Below are positions 17,562-26,736 of a stretch of DNA of 64,000 bases, in pieces (position 1 is the stretch's first letter; the number at the start of each line of letters is the position of its first letter). The position numbers and the translations under genes are program-made. The stretch is from JAPLUA01 sp964625855 (GTDB lineage Bacteria > Verrucomicrobiota > Verrucomicrobiia > Limisphaerales > UBA8199), in assembly GCA_964625855.1 (NCBI GenBank), contig CAZVFC010000017.1, positions 100,098 to 164,097 on the forward strand, given 5' to 3'. The notes beneath the pieces were generated by a model. That model was not told the origin of the DNA, did no database searches, and saw only the letters and a list, made by a program, of their open reading frames with translations.

Positions 17562-19588
17562 GCCGATGACACGGGCCTCTCACGCAACCGTCTCAGGTCG
17601 GCTTCAACGCTCCTCACGTCGGTTTCGGCAGTGGCCGTGGCTGCCCGCGCTTCCAAATGGGCACTTAGCAGCCCAGCGCGGGCCGCAAACGCAGCGCGCA
17701 ATTCCATCAACGACTGTCGAAACCACTGCCGCACTTGCCGGCGGTAGGAATTCAGCAAGTCTGGCAGTGTCTCACCAAGTTGTTGTTCCAACCGCGAACG
17801 AATGTGGCGGCGCAAGACCGCCGCGCCCAATGACGACAGCAGCGCGGGTCGCTTCACCACAAGGCTTTGCGTAAACGCCGCGGTGTCGGCAATCGGCGCG
17901 CCCGCAGGCAATGGCAGTTGCTCGGAAGTGTCTTTTGCCAAACCCAGTGCCCGGTGAGCCAGTTGCAGCGCCTGGTCCAGTTGCGACCCTGTGAAAGACA
18001 ACTGTTCCACCAACTTCGCCACCCGCCCGGCGAGGATCTGTTGCATGGAAGCCGAAATCCTTTTCACCACGTTCGCGCTTTTTCCCTCAGCGGAGAGCCA
18101 GAGGTCCGCGAGGTCTGCCGCCGTACCTTCGATCAGGTCGTCGGCCAGCGCGGAAACGCCCTCCCCGATGGCGTCACCGTCCCGCTGCGCTGCCTCCAGC
18201 AGGGCGTCGGCTTTCCGCACTGCCGTCAGGGCTTCTTGCACGCGCTGGCCAGCCGGCGCCGGGGAAACTTGGCGACTACTCTGCAACCGACTTTCCAGAA
18301 CCGTGATGACCGCCTCGCGCAACGCGCCCACCTTGCGTTTCCGCGCAGCGCCGGCTTGCTCGCGATGCGATTCGACCAGCGGCATCAATTCCTTCTCCAG
18401 CCATTCGTCGCACAGAGCCGCGCTTTCGCCTAGCACGCTGACGAGGTGCGCCCGGAGTTTCAGGTTCGCTTGTGTCGCGAGTTGACGCTCCACGTAATCG
18501 CTCGCTTGCCGGCGCTCAGCCGCCCCCAGTAGATCGGCTTTGCTCACCAGCACCATCGCCTGCGCGCCCGATTGGTAAAGGGCCTGCACAATGGCCAGGT
18601 CCTCGTGTGTCAGGGTTGAGGCGGCATCCACGAGCACAATGCCCAGGTCACACCGCGGCAGGTAGGCCACCGTTTCCTCCGCCCCGGCAGTGGCGAGCGA
18701 CCCCAGGCCCGGTGTGTCCACAAACGTCACACCTTCGCGCAACCGCCGCGCGGGCACCTGCACCCGGATACGCATGACATGCTTGGCATTGCCTGGATTC
18801 TGCTGCTCCGTCGCAAACTCCGTCAGGCGTGAGAGCTCGACCGTTTGCGGCTTGTCCTCGGCAAACTCAATGATGGCCTGCGGTCTGATGCCGTAGCTCA
18901 CACGCGTCGGGAACGCCGTCACCGGGGTGACGCCCACCGGCAAGACTTCGCTCTCCAGCAGATGGTTTAACAGCGACGACTTTCCCGAACTAACCCACCC
19001 AAATATGCCAATTTCGAAGACATGGTTTTCGAGCCGCTCCAGTAGCATCAGCAACGCGCCGCGAAGCTCGATCATGCCATGCGCGGTTATCACGCGTTCC
19101 AACTCGCGCAACAGCCTGGCGTCATCGGTGGTCTTCTCCAGTCGCGCAAAGCGCGTCTGTAAGTCGGCATCGGGACCCTTGTTCAGATAAGCCAGCAGCC
19201 GTTCAATCGCTGCGTTCAACTCCGCCACGACCTCGTTGATGGCCGTGATGTCCTCGTCGCTCAAAGCCCCGTAGCCGCGTAGCCGCTGAGGCTCCATCTC
19301 GGCTACGGCAATGTGCGTAAAGGTCAATCGCCCGCTCGCGGCCCACAGCGCCCCGCAGACCGGCGCGGGCCGCGGCAAATCCAACCCCTCCATCGCCCGG
19401 CCCATCGCCTGCCGCACCCGCTCAATATAGTCGTGAATCACTTTGCGCTGCAGCGGCGTGGAGTCCTGTGTGTACTCCGCAAACGGCGACTTTGACCCCG
19501 CCGTGGCTAGGATTTGTTCCGCCTCAGACAGCAAGTTGTCCATGTGCCGAAAAGTCGTGACCAGAGTTCGCGCGTGGTTCTCGTTCAT
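17558..19588 (-). CDS. Dynamin-like GTPase (second of a tandem pair)
   Basis: Large bacterial dynamin-family protein, 676 residues. An N-terminal helical region of about 190 residues precedes a GTPase domain with P-loop GIFGWVSSGKSSLLN (near 195), G3 DTPGLGS (near 290) and G4 VSKADLL. A long helical C-terminal half follows, with a hydrophobic patch around LVVKRPALLSSLGAAVLRR that could contact membrane. The ATG overlaps the stop of the preceding dynamin gene (19585-19588). Tandem dynamin-like proteins usually work as heteromeric membrane-remodelling pairs. This pair lies in a fluoride-riboswitch operon. Confidence 0.88.
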   Translation of the reverse strand: MNENHARTLVTTFRHMDNLLSEAEQILATAGSKSPFAEYTQDSTPLQRKVIHDYIERVRQAMGRAMEGLDLPRPAPVCGALWAASGRLTFTHIAVAEMEPQRLRGYGALSDEDITAINEVVAELNAAIERLLAYLNKGPDADLQTRFARLEKTTDDARLLRELERVITAHGMIELRGALLMLLERLENHVFEIGIFGWVSSGKSSLLNHLLESEVLPVGVTPVTAFPTRVSYGIRPQAIIEFAEDKPQTVELSRLTEFATEQQNPGNAKHVMRIRVQVPARRLREGVTFVDTPGLGSLATAGAEETVAYLPRCDLGIVLVDAASTLTHEDLAIVQALYQSGAQAMVLVSKADLLGAAERRQASDYVERQLATQANLKLRAHLVSVLGESAALCDEWLEKELMPLVESHREQAGAARKRKVGALREAVITVLESRLQSSRQVSPAPAGQRVQEALTAVRKADALLEAAQRDGDAIGEGVSALADDLIEGTAADLADLWLSAEGKSANVVKRISASMQQILAGRVAKLVEQLSFTGSQLDQALQLAHRALGLAKDTSEQLPLPAGAPIADTAAFTQSLVVKRPALLSSLGAAVLRRHIRSRLEQQLGETLPDLLNSYRRQVRQWFRQSLMELRAAFAARAGLLSAHLEARAATATAETDVRSVEADLRRLRERPVSSA

Positions 19589-21261
19589 ATCACGCTTTGC
19601 TCTCTCCAGGCCGCCGCCTCCGGCTGTAGGTTCCTCTCAAATCCCTCCAACTCTTTGAGCGCTCCTTCCACCTCGGCCGCGTTTGAAATCGCCCCCGCCG
19701 CCAGTCCCTCCAGCGCCTCCAATTCCTCCAGCGCTAGCCTTTCGGCCTCGCCCGTCAACTCCCTGATCCCCGCCGCCACCCGGTCGCGCCATTGGGCCGC
19801 CAGGCGCGAAACATTCTTCTCCACCTCGTAACGTGCCTTTCGCAGCAGTACTCGCTCAATCGGCTTTCGGAAAAACGCCAACGGGATAAGCCACCCCACC
19901 GTCGTGAACGCCGCGTCAAAAGCGTAAGCCACATCCACCGGCGGAGCCTCCGGCTCCCGCACTTCGAGCCCGAACTCGCGCGGCGTCAGCGTCACGCCCA
20001 GCGCCCTCTTCACATGGCCCGCCAGCCGGTCGTGAAATGCCCCCAGCGTCCGCGCCAGGTGCCTCTCCGTTTTGTGCAGCGGCGTGCAGAACATCCCCCG
20101 CTCCGCATGCGACACTTCCGCCAGCTCGCCTCGCAGGAAACCGTTCAGCCACTCCCGCCACGCCGCCACCAGCCGCGGCAAACGCAAGCGCCATCGCCGC
20201 AACTCGTCGCGCAGCGCCCCCGTAACGCTTGCCTGCATCGCCACCTGCCTCGGCTGCAGTTGGCCCAGATACCAATCCAGCGCGCTCGCCGACCATTCCC
20301 GCGCCAGCACATTCAACTCCGCCCGCAGCAAATCAACCTGCCGACGTTCATCCGCCAGCTTCTCCCGCAACGCTTGCCGCGCCGACTCCGCCTGCGCCGC
20401 CGCCGCCAGCGCCACCCGCACGTAGCTCCGCGTCTGGCCCGCCAGCGAAACCAGCTTGTGCCGCGCAATCTCCCTGGACGCCACGCCCCGGTCCCGCACC
20501 AGCGGCAACAGGAGCTCACGCTCCAGCGCCTCTTTCAGCGCTCCCTCTTCCGGACGTACCGAATAGAAAAACACCGGCAACTCCCTTCCCCATCTTTGTC
20601 CCAGTTGCCGCTCGACAAACGCCAGCACCTCCGCCCGTTGCGCCTGGTTCAGCAAGTCGGCCTTGGTCAGCAGTAGTACAATCCTCGGTGTGTGGCGGCG
20701 CAGTTCCTCCAGCAGCCCCAGGTCGCGCTCCGAAAGCGGAGCATCGCAGCTCACCGCCACCAGCGCCGCCCCTACGTTCGGCAACCACTTCATCGCCGCT
20801 TCGGTATTGTGCACGAACGCGCTGCCCAGACCCGGCGTGTCCACGAACTCCAAAGGCGCCAGCGCCTGCAGGGCCGGCAGTTCAACCTCCACCGCGGCGA
20901 CCTCCTTGTCGTTGCCGGGATTTGCGTCCTCGCAAACATACGCCCCAATCTCCCCCACCGGAACGGCCTTCGCCGTCCCGTTCACAAACCGCACCTCCGC
21001 CTTTTCCGTCGGGCCGAACCGCAGCCGCGTGATCACCGCCGTCAGCGGCACCACCCCGATCGGCAGCACCCCCCGGCCCGTCAAGCTGTTCAAAAACGAA
21101 CTCTTCCCCGCCTTGAACCGCCCGAACACCGCCACGTCAATGCCCTGCCTTCCATTGCACTGCCGCCGGCACGCCGCGATCTGCGGCTCCAGGTTTGCCA
21201 GCTTCAACTCCTTCGCTAGGCTCTCAATCCGGTCCAGCATGGCATCCACGCGGCTCTTCAT
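19585..21261 (-). CDS. Dynamin-like GTPase (first of a tandem pair)
   Basis: 558 residues from the ATG at 21261, which overlaps the NTPase stop as ATGA (21258-21261). GTPase motifs: FGRFKAGKSSFLNSL near residue 45, switch threonines in PLTAVITRL, G3 DTPGLGSAF, G4 LLTKADLLNQAQ. The C-terminal half is helical; a hydrophobic stretch VGWLIPLAFF followed by basic residues (RKPIERVLLRKARYEVEK) looks like a membrane-binding paddle. It is shorter than its neighbour and only distantly similar, as in the LeoA/LeoB-like and DynA/DynB-like pairs. Function in this bacterium is unknown. Confidence 0.87.
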   Translation of the reverse strand: MKSRVDAMLDRIESLAKELKLANLEPQIAACRRQCNGRQGIDVAVFGRFKAGKSSFLNSLTGRGVLPIGVVPLTAVITRLRFGPTEKAEVRFVNGTAKAVPVGEIGAYVCEDANPGNDKEVAAVEVELPALQALAPLEFVDTPGLGSAFVHNTEAAMKWLPNVGAALVAVSCDAPLSERDLGLLEELRRHTPRIVLLLTKADLLNQAQRAEVLAFVERQLGQRWGRELPVFFYSVRPEEGALKEALERELLLPLVRDRGVASREIARHKLVSLAGQTRSYVRVALAAAAQAESARQALREKLADERRQVDLLRAELNVLAREWSASALDWYLGQLQPRQVAMQASVTGALRDELRRWRLRLPRLVAAWREWLNGFLRGELAEVSHAERGMFCTPLHKTERHLARTLGAFHDRLAGHVKRALGVTLTPREFGLEVREPEAPPVDVAYAFDAAFTTVGWLIPLAFFRKPIERVLLRKARYEVEKNVSRLAAQWRDRVAAGIRELTGEAERLALEELEALEGLAAGAISNAAEVEGALKELEGFERNLQPEAAAWREQSVI

Positions 21262-22049
21262 AACTCGCCGCCCCCTCCCTTCGCCTCCCGAGCGCAGTCG
21301 CCCCCGCAGCCAACCAATGGGAACACCTCGTGTATCCGCCGGTCCAGGTTCAGCCGCTCTAGCGCGTGTCGGTTGGTAAGGTCGTACTTCCCGGTCGCCA
21401 ACTCCGCAAGCAGTTCGCACAGCACTAGCGGGCTTCCGCCCGACCGTCGTTGCAGCCAGCCCACGATCTCCCGGGCCCCCGGTGGGACGCCGCCACCTTG
21501 CACCGCTGCCACCACCAATGCCTGCGTTTCGTTCAGGCTAAAGGGATGCACCTCCACCCGCTCGAACCGCGCCAGCAGCGGCCAGAAATGACCAATGTCC
21601 CACGGATGCTCCGACCCCGTGCAAACCCACACCGGCGCCCGCTCCGCGATACTCTCAAAAAACGAACTAACCTTCGGCCCTGTCCAGCCCACACCGTCGA
21701 AAGCCACCACCCGCCCAGCCGCGCCTAGCGCCTCCCGCAGCCGCTTCTTCCGGTCCAGGAGCTTCAGTCCCGCTGGCGTAAGCCCTAGCTGCGATTCGAG
21801 GCCCTCGCAGATCCCGCCCAGGTGCGCCGACTTGCTAGAAACAAGCAGCGAAAGCTGCTCACGCAGGTGTTCCACCAATGCGGACTTCCCCACCCCGGCC
21901 GGGCCAATGATGAGCACGTGCTTGCGTTGCGCGTGCAGTGCCCCCAACTGAGAGATCTCCCTCTCGCGCCCCACGAAGGGAGGCCCGAGTGAAAGCCGGG
22001 CCGGCGTCTCCGCTGGCCCGATATTTTGAATTGGATTTCGACTGGCCAT
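21258..22049 (-). CDS. AAA/STAND-type P-loop NTPase
   Basis: 263-residue soluble ATPase. FVGREREISQLGAL leads into Walker A GPAGVGKSALVEHL near residue 49; a Walker-B-like RVVAFDGVG and a sensor-like VWVCTGSEH follow. This is the ORC/AAA_16-type layout used by many regulatory NTPases. It is the first gene after riboswitch B: its ATG lies 31 nt from the aptamer end and its stop overlaps the first dynamin gene. It may regulate or assemble the GTPases, but that is inference. Confidence 0.8.
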   Translation of the reverse strand: MASRNPIQNIGPAETPARLSLGPPFVGREREISQLGALHAQRKHVLIIGPAGVGKSALVEHLREQLSLLVSSKSAHLGGICEGLESQLGLTPAGLKLLDRKKRLREALGAAGRVVAFDGVGWTGPKVSSFFESIAERAPVWVCTGSEHPWDIGHFWPLLARFERVEVHPFSLNETQALVVAAVQGGGVPPGAREIVGWLQRRSGGSPLVLCELLAELATGKYDLTNRHALERLNLDRRIHEVFPLVGCGGDCAREAKGGGGEL

Positions 22050-22051
22050 AA

Positions 22052-22060
22052 CTCGCTACC
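22052..22060 (-). promoter_or_regulatory. Putative anti-aptamer sequence at the riboswitch-B start site
   Basis: GGTAGCGAG on the minus strand sits 2 nt before the NTPase ATG. GGTAG can pair with CTACC and GAG with the preceding CTC of the aptamer 3' strand, with one bulged C. Any Shine-Dalgarno here is weak (GAG), so the switch may act by masking the start region. Confidence 0.45.
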
Positions 22061-22080
22061 GTCGCAAACAACATTGTTTC

Positions 22081-22156
22081 GGTAGGAGTCATCAGCCCCG
22101 CCATGGCAGGACGGTTTCTCCCCGAGTCCCCTCGAGGACAGGCAAACTCCATTGCC
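22081..22156 (-). promoter_or_regulatory. Fluoride riboswitch B (crcB motif), upstream of dynamin operon
   Basis: Minus strand: GGCAATGGAGTTTGCC, linker, AAACCG, hairpin CCTGCC-ATG-GCGGG, then CTGATGACTCCTACC. GGAGTT pairs with GACTCC to give P1, and the GGCA...TGCC stem is intact, as in the fluoride aptamer. It lies between the enolase gene (stop at 22195) and the NTPase-dynamin operon and reads toward the latter. The placement makes the dynamin pair, the phosphoesterase-dUTPase fusion and the MFS transporter candidate members of a fluoride response. Confidence 0.92.
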
Positions 22157-22194
22157 TCTATAACGTTACCACCCGCTCGGCGTCCGGCAACCGC

Positions 22195-23481
<1,287 letters not shown>

Positions 23482-23525
23482 AGTCTTGTTTCGATTGTTC
23501 TGTTTTGTTGTTTCACCGCAGATCG

Positions 23526-23969
23526 TTACTGCCCTGCTTTCTCCGGCTGCTTCACGATCAGCACGCTGCAATGCGCATGGTCGCTGATCCGGTCCGCCGT
23601 GTCCCCCAGCAGCCGCCCCCAAAGCTCCGAGTGGTCGCTGTGGCCCACCACAATCAAGTCATAGCTGCCCTCCTTTGCAGCGGTCACCATCACCTTCGCC
23701 GCGTGGCCCGCCCGGCTCTCGCATCCAATGCTCACCCCGTAACGCTTCGCCGCCTCCTCCACTTCAAGCCTCCGTTCCGCAAAATAGTCCTGCGCCGCCT
23801 CTGCTTCCGCCTCCGGCTCACCCGGCAAATCCGCGTGCCGCGGCAGCGGTTGCCGCACCCACATCGCCGTCAATTCGCCGCCGCCCTCCTTTGCCAGCGC
23901 CGCCGCTCGTTCCAGCGCCGCGCACCCGCCCTTCGAACCGTCATAGCCAACCAGAATCTTCTTAAACAT
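23526..23969 (-). CDS. Universal stress protein (UspA family)
   Basis: 147-residue single-domain Usp: N-terminus KILVGYDGSKGGCAALERA and the ATP-binding-type C-terminal motif G-x2-G-x9-GS/T seen as VGHSDHSELWGRLLGDTADRISDHAHCSVLIV. A 6-nt gap follows the antiporter gene, and enolase is 44 nt downstream. Usp genes are among those reported behind fluoride riboswitches. The exact biochemical role is not known. Confidence 0.9.
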   Translation of the reverse strand: MFKKILVGYDGSKGGCAALERAAALAKEGGGELTAMWVRQPLPRHADLPGEPEAEAEAAQDYFAERRLEVEEAAKRYGVSIGCESRAGHAAKVMVTAAKEGSYDLIVVGHSDHSELWGRLLGDTADRISDHAHCSVLIVKQPEKAGQ

Positions 23970-23975
23970 ATCGCC

Positions 23976-25190
23976 TCACTTTCCAAGGGAACCGCTCTTC
24001 CCCCCACCATTCACCTTCCGTTGATATAGCCGACCCCAGGCCACCATCGTCCGCACTGTCGGTTGGAAGCACTTCTGCGCGATCAGCGTCGGCACGAACG
24101 CGCTCAATATCACCACCGTCACCAGCACCGAATACTGCCCTTGGTCAATAATCTTATTCTGCAGCCCAAACAAGGCCGAAATCGTCCCAAACGTCAACCC
24201 CGTGGACATCAGCAGTGCCGTATACGTCGCCTCCCCCGACCGCATGTAGAACACTCGCGCCAACGGCCACACCCCCACCCATTTCGTCGCCATCTTGATG
24301 GCCAGCAGAATGGCAATCACCCCCACCGCCGCCAACAGCGCCGGCAGCGACACAAACAGTCCTGCCTTGATGAAATAGAACGGCGTGAAGATCGCAAACG
24401 CGATGCTCCGCATCCGGTGCACCAGCGTCTTGTCCCGCAGAAACACCCCCGCCACCACAAGCCCAAGCAGGTACGCCGGCAACACCGCCTCGCTCTTCGC
24501 CGTCGAAGCCAGCCCGCCCAGGAAGAACAGCACGAAGAAAATAAACTTCACCTCCGGCTCGCTCACCCGCGTCGCCCCTAGCCGCGCGATAATCCGCCCG
24601 GTCCACTTCGGCATGAACCACAGCACCACCGCCGTCACCGCCACAAACACCACGAGCCACACATTGAAGTCTGCGAACAGAATCCCCAGCGCCAGCACCG
24701 TCCCGAAGTCCGTGATGAAGCAGGCCGCCAGCAGCGTCTTCCCCAGCGGCGTGCTCCCCAGCCCGCCCTCGATCATCACCGCATACACTACCGCCACCGA
24801 CGTCGTCGAAAGCGCAATGCCCGCAATCCACGCCTGGTGCAGCGGCCAATGCAGCACGTACTGCGCAAAGAACCACACACCCAGAAACGGCAGCAAAAAC
24901 GACACCACCCCAATCGTCATGCTCGCCCGCAGGTTCGCCCGCAGCGAAGCCGGGTCAATCTCCGCTCCGGCGAGAAACGTCAGCACCCCGCTTCCCAGCA
25001 TCGCCAGGAAATTCGTCCACTCGGTGGTGCGCAGCAGGTTGTGGTACTGCCCGAAGTGAATGTTCCCCACGATCACGCCCACCAGGATTTCGATCAGCGC
25101 CACCGAGATGCCAAGCCGGATCGAGATCAGACTGGCCACCAGCGCCAGCCCCATCCAAAACGCCGCGATAAACCAGATGTTCTCGATCAT
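23976..25190 (-). CDS. Cation:proton antiporter (CPA2 family), likely fluoride-related
   Basis: 404-residue membrane protein with about 12 hydrophobic segments and the Na+/H+ exchanger fold. It shows AMLGSGVLTFLAGAEIDP, the TM5-type ALSTTSVAVVYAVM and TDFGTVLALGILF with a conserved-type Asp. It ends soon after the last transmembrane segment, with no TrkA domain. Antiporters of this family are recurrent fluoride-riboswitch genes in bacteria that lack crcB nearby, and no crcB or CLC-F is encoded in this window. It is the second gene of the riboswitch-C operon, 92 nt after DUF190. Confidence 0.88.
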   Translation of the reverse strand: MIENIWFIAAFWMGLALVASLISIRLGISVALIEILVGVIVGNIHFGQYHNLLRTTEWTNFLAMLGSGVLTFLAGAEIDPASLRANLRASMTIGVVSFLLPFLGVWFFAQYVLHWPLHQAWIAGIALSTTSVAVVYAVMIEGGLGSTPLGKTLLAACFITDFGTVLALGILFADFNVWLVVFVAVTAVVLWFMPKWTGRIIARLGATRVSEPEVKFIFFVLFFLGGLASTAKSEAVLPAYLLGLVVAGVFLRDKTLVHRMRSIAFAIFTPFYFIKAGLFVSLPALLAAVGVIAILLAIKMATKWVGVWPLARVFYMRSGEATYTALLMSTGLTFGTISALFGLQNKIIDQGQYSVLVTVVILSAFVPTLIAQKCFQPTVRTMVAWGRLYQRKVNGGGKSGSLGK

Positions 25191-25282
25191 ATCGGGTATT
25201 CGCTATGGCCCATCACCCTTCACGTTTCACGTTTCAAGCTCCACGGCCTAATCCCGTCTTCGCACTGAAGGCCGATCACCGG

Positions 25283-25636
25283 TCACGCCCCCCCCTCCGC
25301 GTCCACCTCCGCCCGGTAATCAATCACCCGCACCTTCTCCAATGTCACCAGCCCCTTCTTCATCATCTCATCCAGCAGTGGCAGAAATCCGTTGATCTTC
25401 TCCTCCGTGTCCACGATCTCGATCACCAGCGGCAGGTCCATCGAAAGCCGCAGAATCTTGGCCGTGTGCAGCCGGCTCGACTTCCCGAACCCCATCGGTC
25501 CCCGCAGCACCGTCGCCCCCGCCAGATGCAGCTCTCGCGCCTTCAGCACAATTGCCTCGTAGAGCGGCTGATGGTGCCACCGGTCGCTCTCGCCAATGAA
25601 TATCCGCAGCAACATCGCTTCATGGGGTAAATGCAT
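25283..25636 (-). CDS. DUF190 (COG1993) PII-like protein
   Basis: 117 residues from the ATG at 25636, which has a strong GGGAGG Shine-Dalgarno and gives the family N-terminus MHLPHEAMLLRIFIGESDRW. Further family features are GATVLRGPMGFG, DLPLVIEIVDTEEKI and the C-terminal hydrophobic/acid segment. COG1993 proteins commonly sit with fluoride exporters under fluoride riboswitches. The same frame is open upstream to ATGs at 25726 and 25723, preceded by GGTAGGA; initiation there would add a 29-30-residue Gly-rich extension. First gene of the riboswitch-C operon. Confidence 0.87.
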   Translation of the reverse strand: MHLPHEAMLLRIFIGESDRWHHQPLYEAIVLKARELHLAGATVLRGPMGFGKSSRLHTAKILRLSMDLPLVIEIVDTEEKINGFLPLLDEMMKKGLVTLEKVRVIDYRAEVDAEGGA

Positions 25637-25729
25637 ATCATCCTCCCTTGGTGAGACAACGGACCCTCCCGGCCCGGCCACGCCGTCCGGACCGCCAACC
25701 CAGAGTATTCGCAGTGCGCTCATCATAGT

Positions 25730-25736
25730 TCCTACC
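25730..25736 (-). promoter_or_regulatory. SD-like sequence complementary to riboswitch C aptamer
   Basis: GGTAGGA on the minus strand is 3-6 nt before two in-frame ATGs (25726, 25723) and is perfectly complementary to TCCTACC at the aptamer 3' end. It matches the arrangement seen at riboswitches A and B. Confidence 0.55.
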
Positions 25737-25756
25737 TCACCACTGTGCGTGGCGCC

Positions 25757-25827
25757 GGTAGGAGTTATCAGCGCTGAAACCGGTTCAGGCGGTTCTCTCG
25801 CTCCGCGAGCAGGCAAACTCCATTGCC
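25757..25827 (-). promoter_or_regulatory. Fluoride riboswitch C (crcB motif), upstream of DUF190-antiporter-Usp-enolase operon
   Basis: Minus strand: GGCAATGGAGTTTGCC, a CTCGCGGAGCGAG hairpin linker, AACCG, a CTGAA...TTCAG stem, then GCTGATAACTCCTACC. GGAGTT and AACTCC are perfectly complementary (P1). All downstream genes belong to families known from fluoride-riboswitch operons, which independently supports the call. The promoter should lie between here and the divergent response regulator (start 26062). Confidence 0.95.
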
Positions 25828-26061
25828 CTAGACCCCGCTCATTAAACCACATTACCGCCCTTCTTGCAAGCGTCCCTTTCCCCGCCCGAAGCCGCTCGCG
25901 CAACACCTTCGCCATCACCTGGTGCAGCAGATCGTGGATTTCCGCGTTTGCCCTCCTCAGCTCACTCTGTAACCTTTCGTTGACTTGAGGCTCAGAGTGA
26001 TGCAGAGATTGGCACGCCGCTGAGGCATGAAGAAAGCGCCGATTGATCCTGGTCCAGCACC

Positions 26062-26736
26062 TTGAAAGTCTTAGTCATTGAAGACGATAAGAAGATCGCC
26101 GCCTTTGTCCGCAAAGGCCTCGAGGCGCAAGGCTTTGTGGTGGACGTCAGTCGTTCCGGCGACGAGGGCTACACCCTCGCCACGTCGCGACCCTATGATG
26201 CGCTGGTCCTGGACATCATGCTGCCAGGGCGCGATGGACTGAGTATCCTCCGCAATATCCGCGAGCGGAAGATTCCCCTGCCGGTCATCCTCCTGACGGC
26301 TCGCGCGGAGCTCAACGAACGCCTGGAAGGACTGAACCTGGGGGCAGATGATTATCTCACTAAACCGTTCTTCATGGAGGAGCTCATCGCCCGCCTCCAT
26401 GCCGTGACCCGCCGCGCCTCCGGCACCCCGCAGAGCATCCTCGCAGTCGGTGACCTGACCATGAATCTGCTCACGCGCGAGGTCACCAGGGGCGGAACGC
26501 CCATCGAACTGGCGCCCCGCGAGTTTAACCTGCTGGAACATCTGATGCGCTCACCGGGCCGGGTGCTGACGCGGGTTCAGATCTGCGAACAGGTCTGGGA
26601 CTACCACTTTGATCCGGGCACCAACCTGGTCGAGGTTTACATCCAGCGCCTGCGCAAGAAGGTGGATGCCGGCGCGGCGGTGAAGCTGATCGAGACCATT
26701 CGGGGCGTCGGCTATCGCATCAAGCCCCCGTCATGA
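26062..26736 (+). CDS. OmpR-family response regulator
   Basis: 224 residues: receiver domain with acidic pocket VIEDD, phosphoacceptor Asp51 (LVLDIMLPG), Thr and Lys in LLTARAE and YLTKPF. A winged-helix domain follows, with LAPREFNLLEHLMRSPGRVLTR and VYIQRLRKKVD...RGVGYRI. The start is TTG at 26062: an in-frame stop lies just upstream and no ATG fits. Its stop overlaps the kinase ATG (26733-26736). It is divergent from the fluoride operon, sharing a 234-bp region with riboswitch C, so it may regulate that side too. Confidence 0.93.
   Translation: MKVLVIEDDKKIAAFVRKGLEAQGFVVDVSRSGDEGYTLATSRPYDALVLDIMLPGRDGLSILRNIRERKIPLPVILLTARAELNERLEGLNLGADDYLTKPFFMEELIARLHAVTRRASGTPQSILAVGDLTMNLLTREVTRGGTPIELAPREFNLLEHLMRSPGRVLTRVQICEQVWDYHFDPGTNLVEVYIQRLRKKVDAGAAVKLIETIRGVGYRIKPPS

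Noticed and set aside
25637..25918. Long DUF190 frame beginning at 25918
   Set aside because: The upstream part is translated riboswitch C sequence, so it cannot be normal coding sequence.
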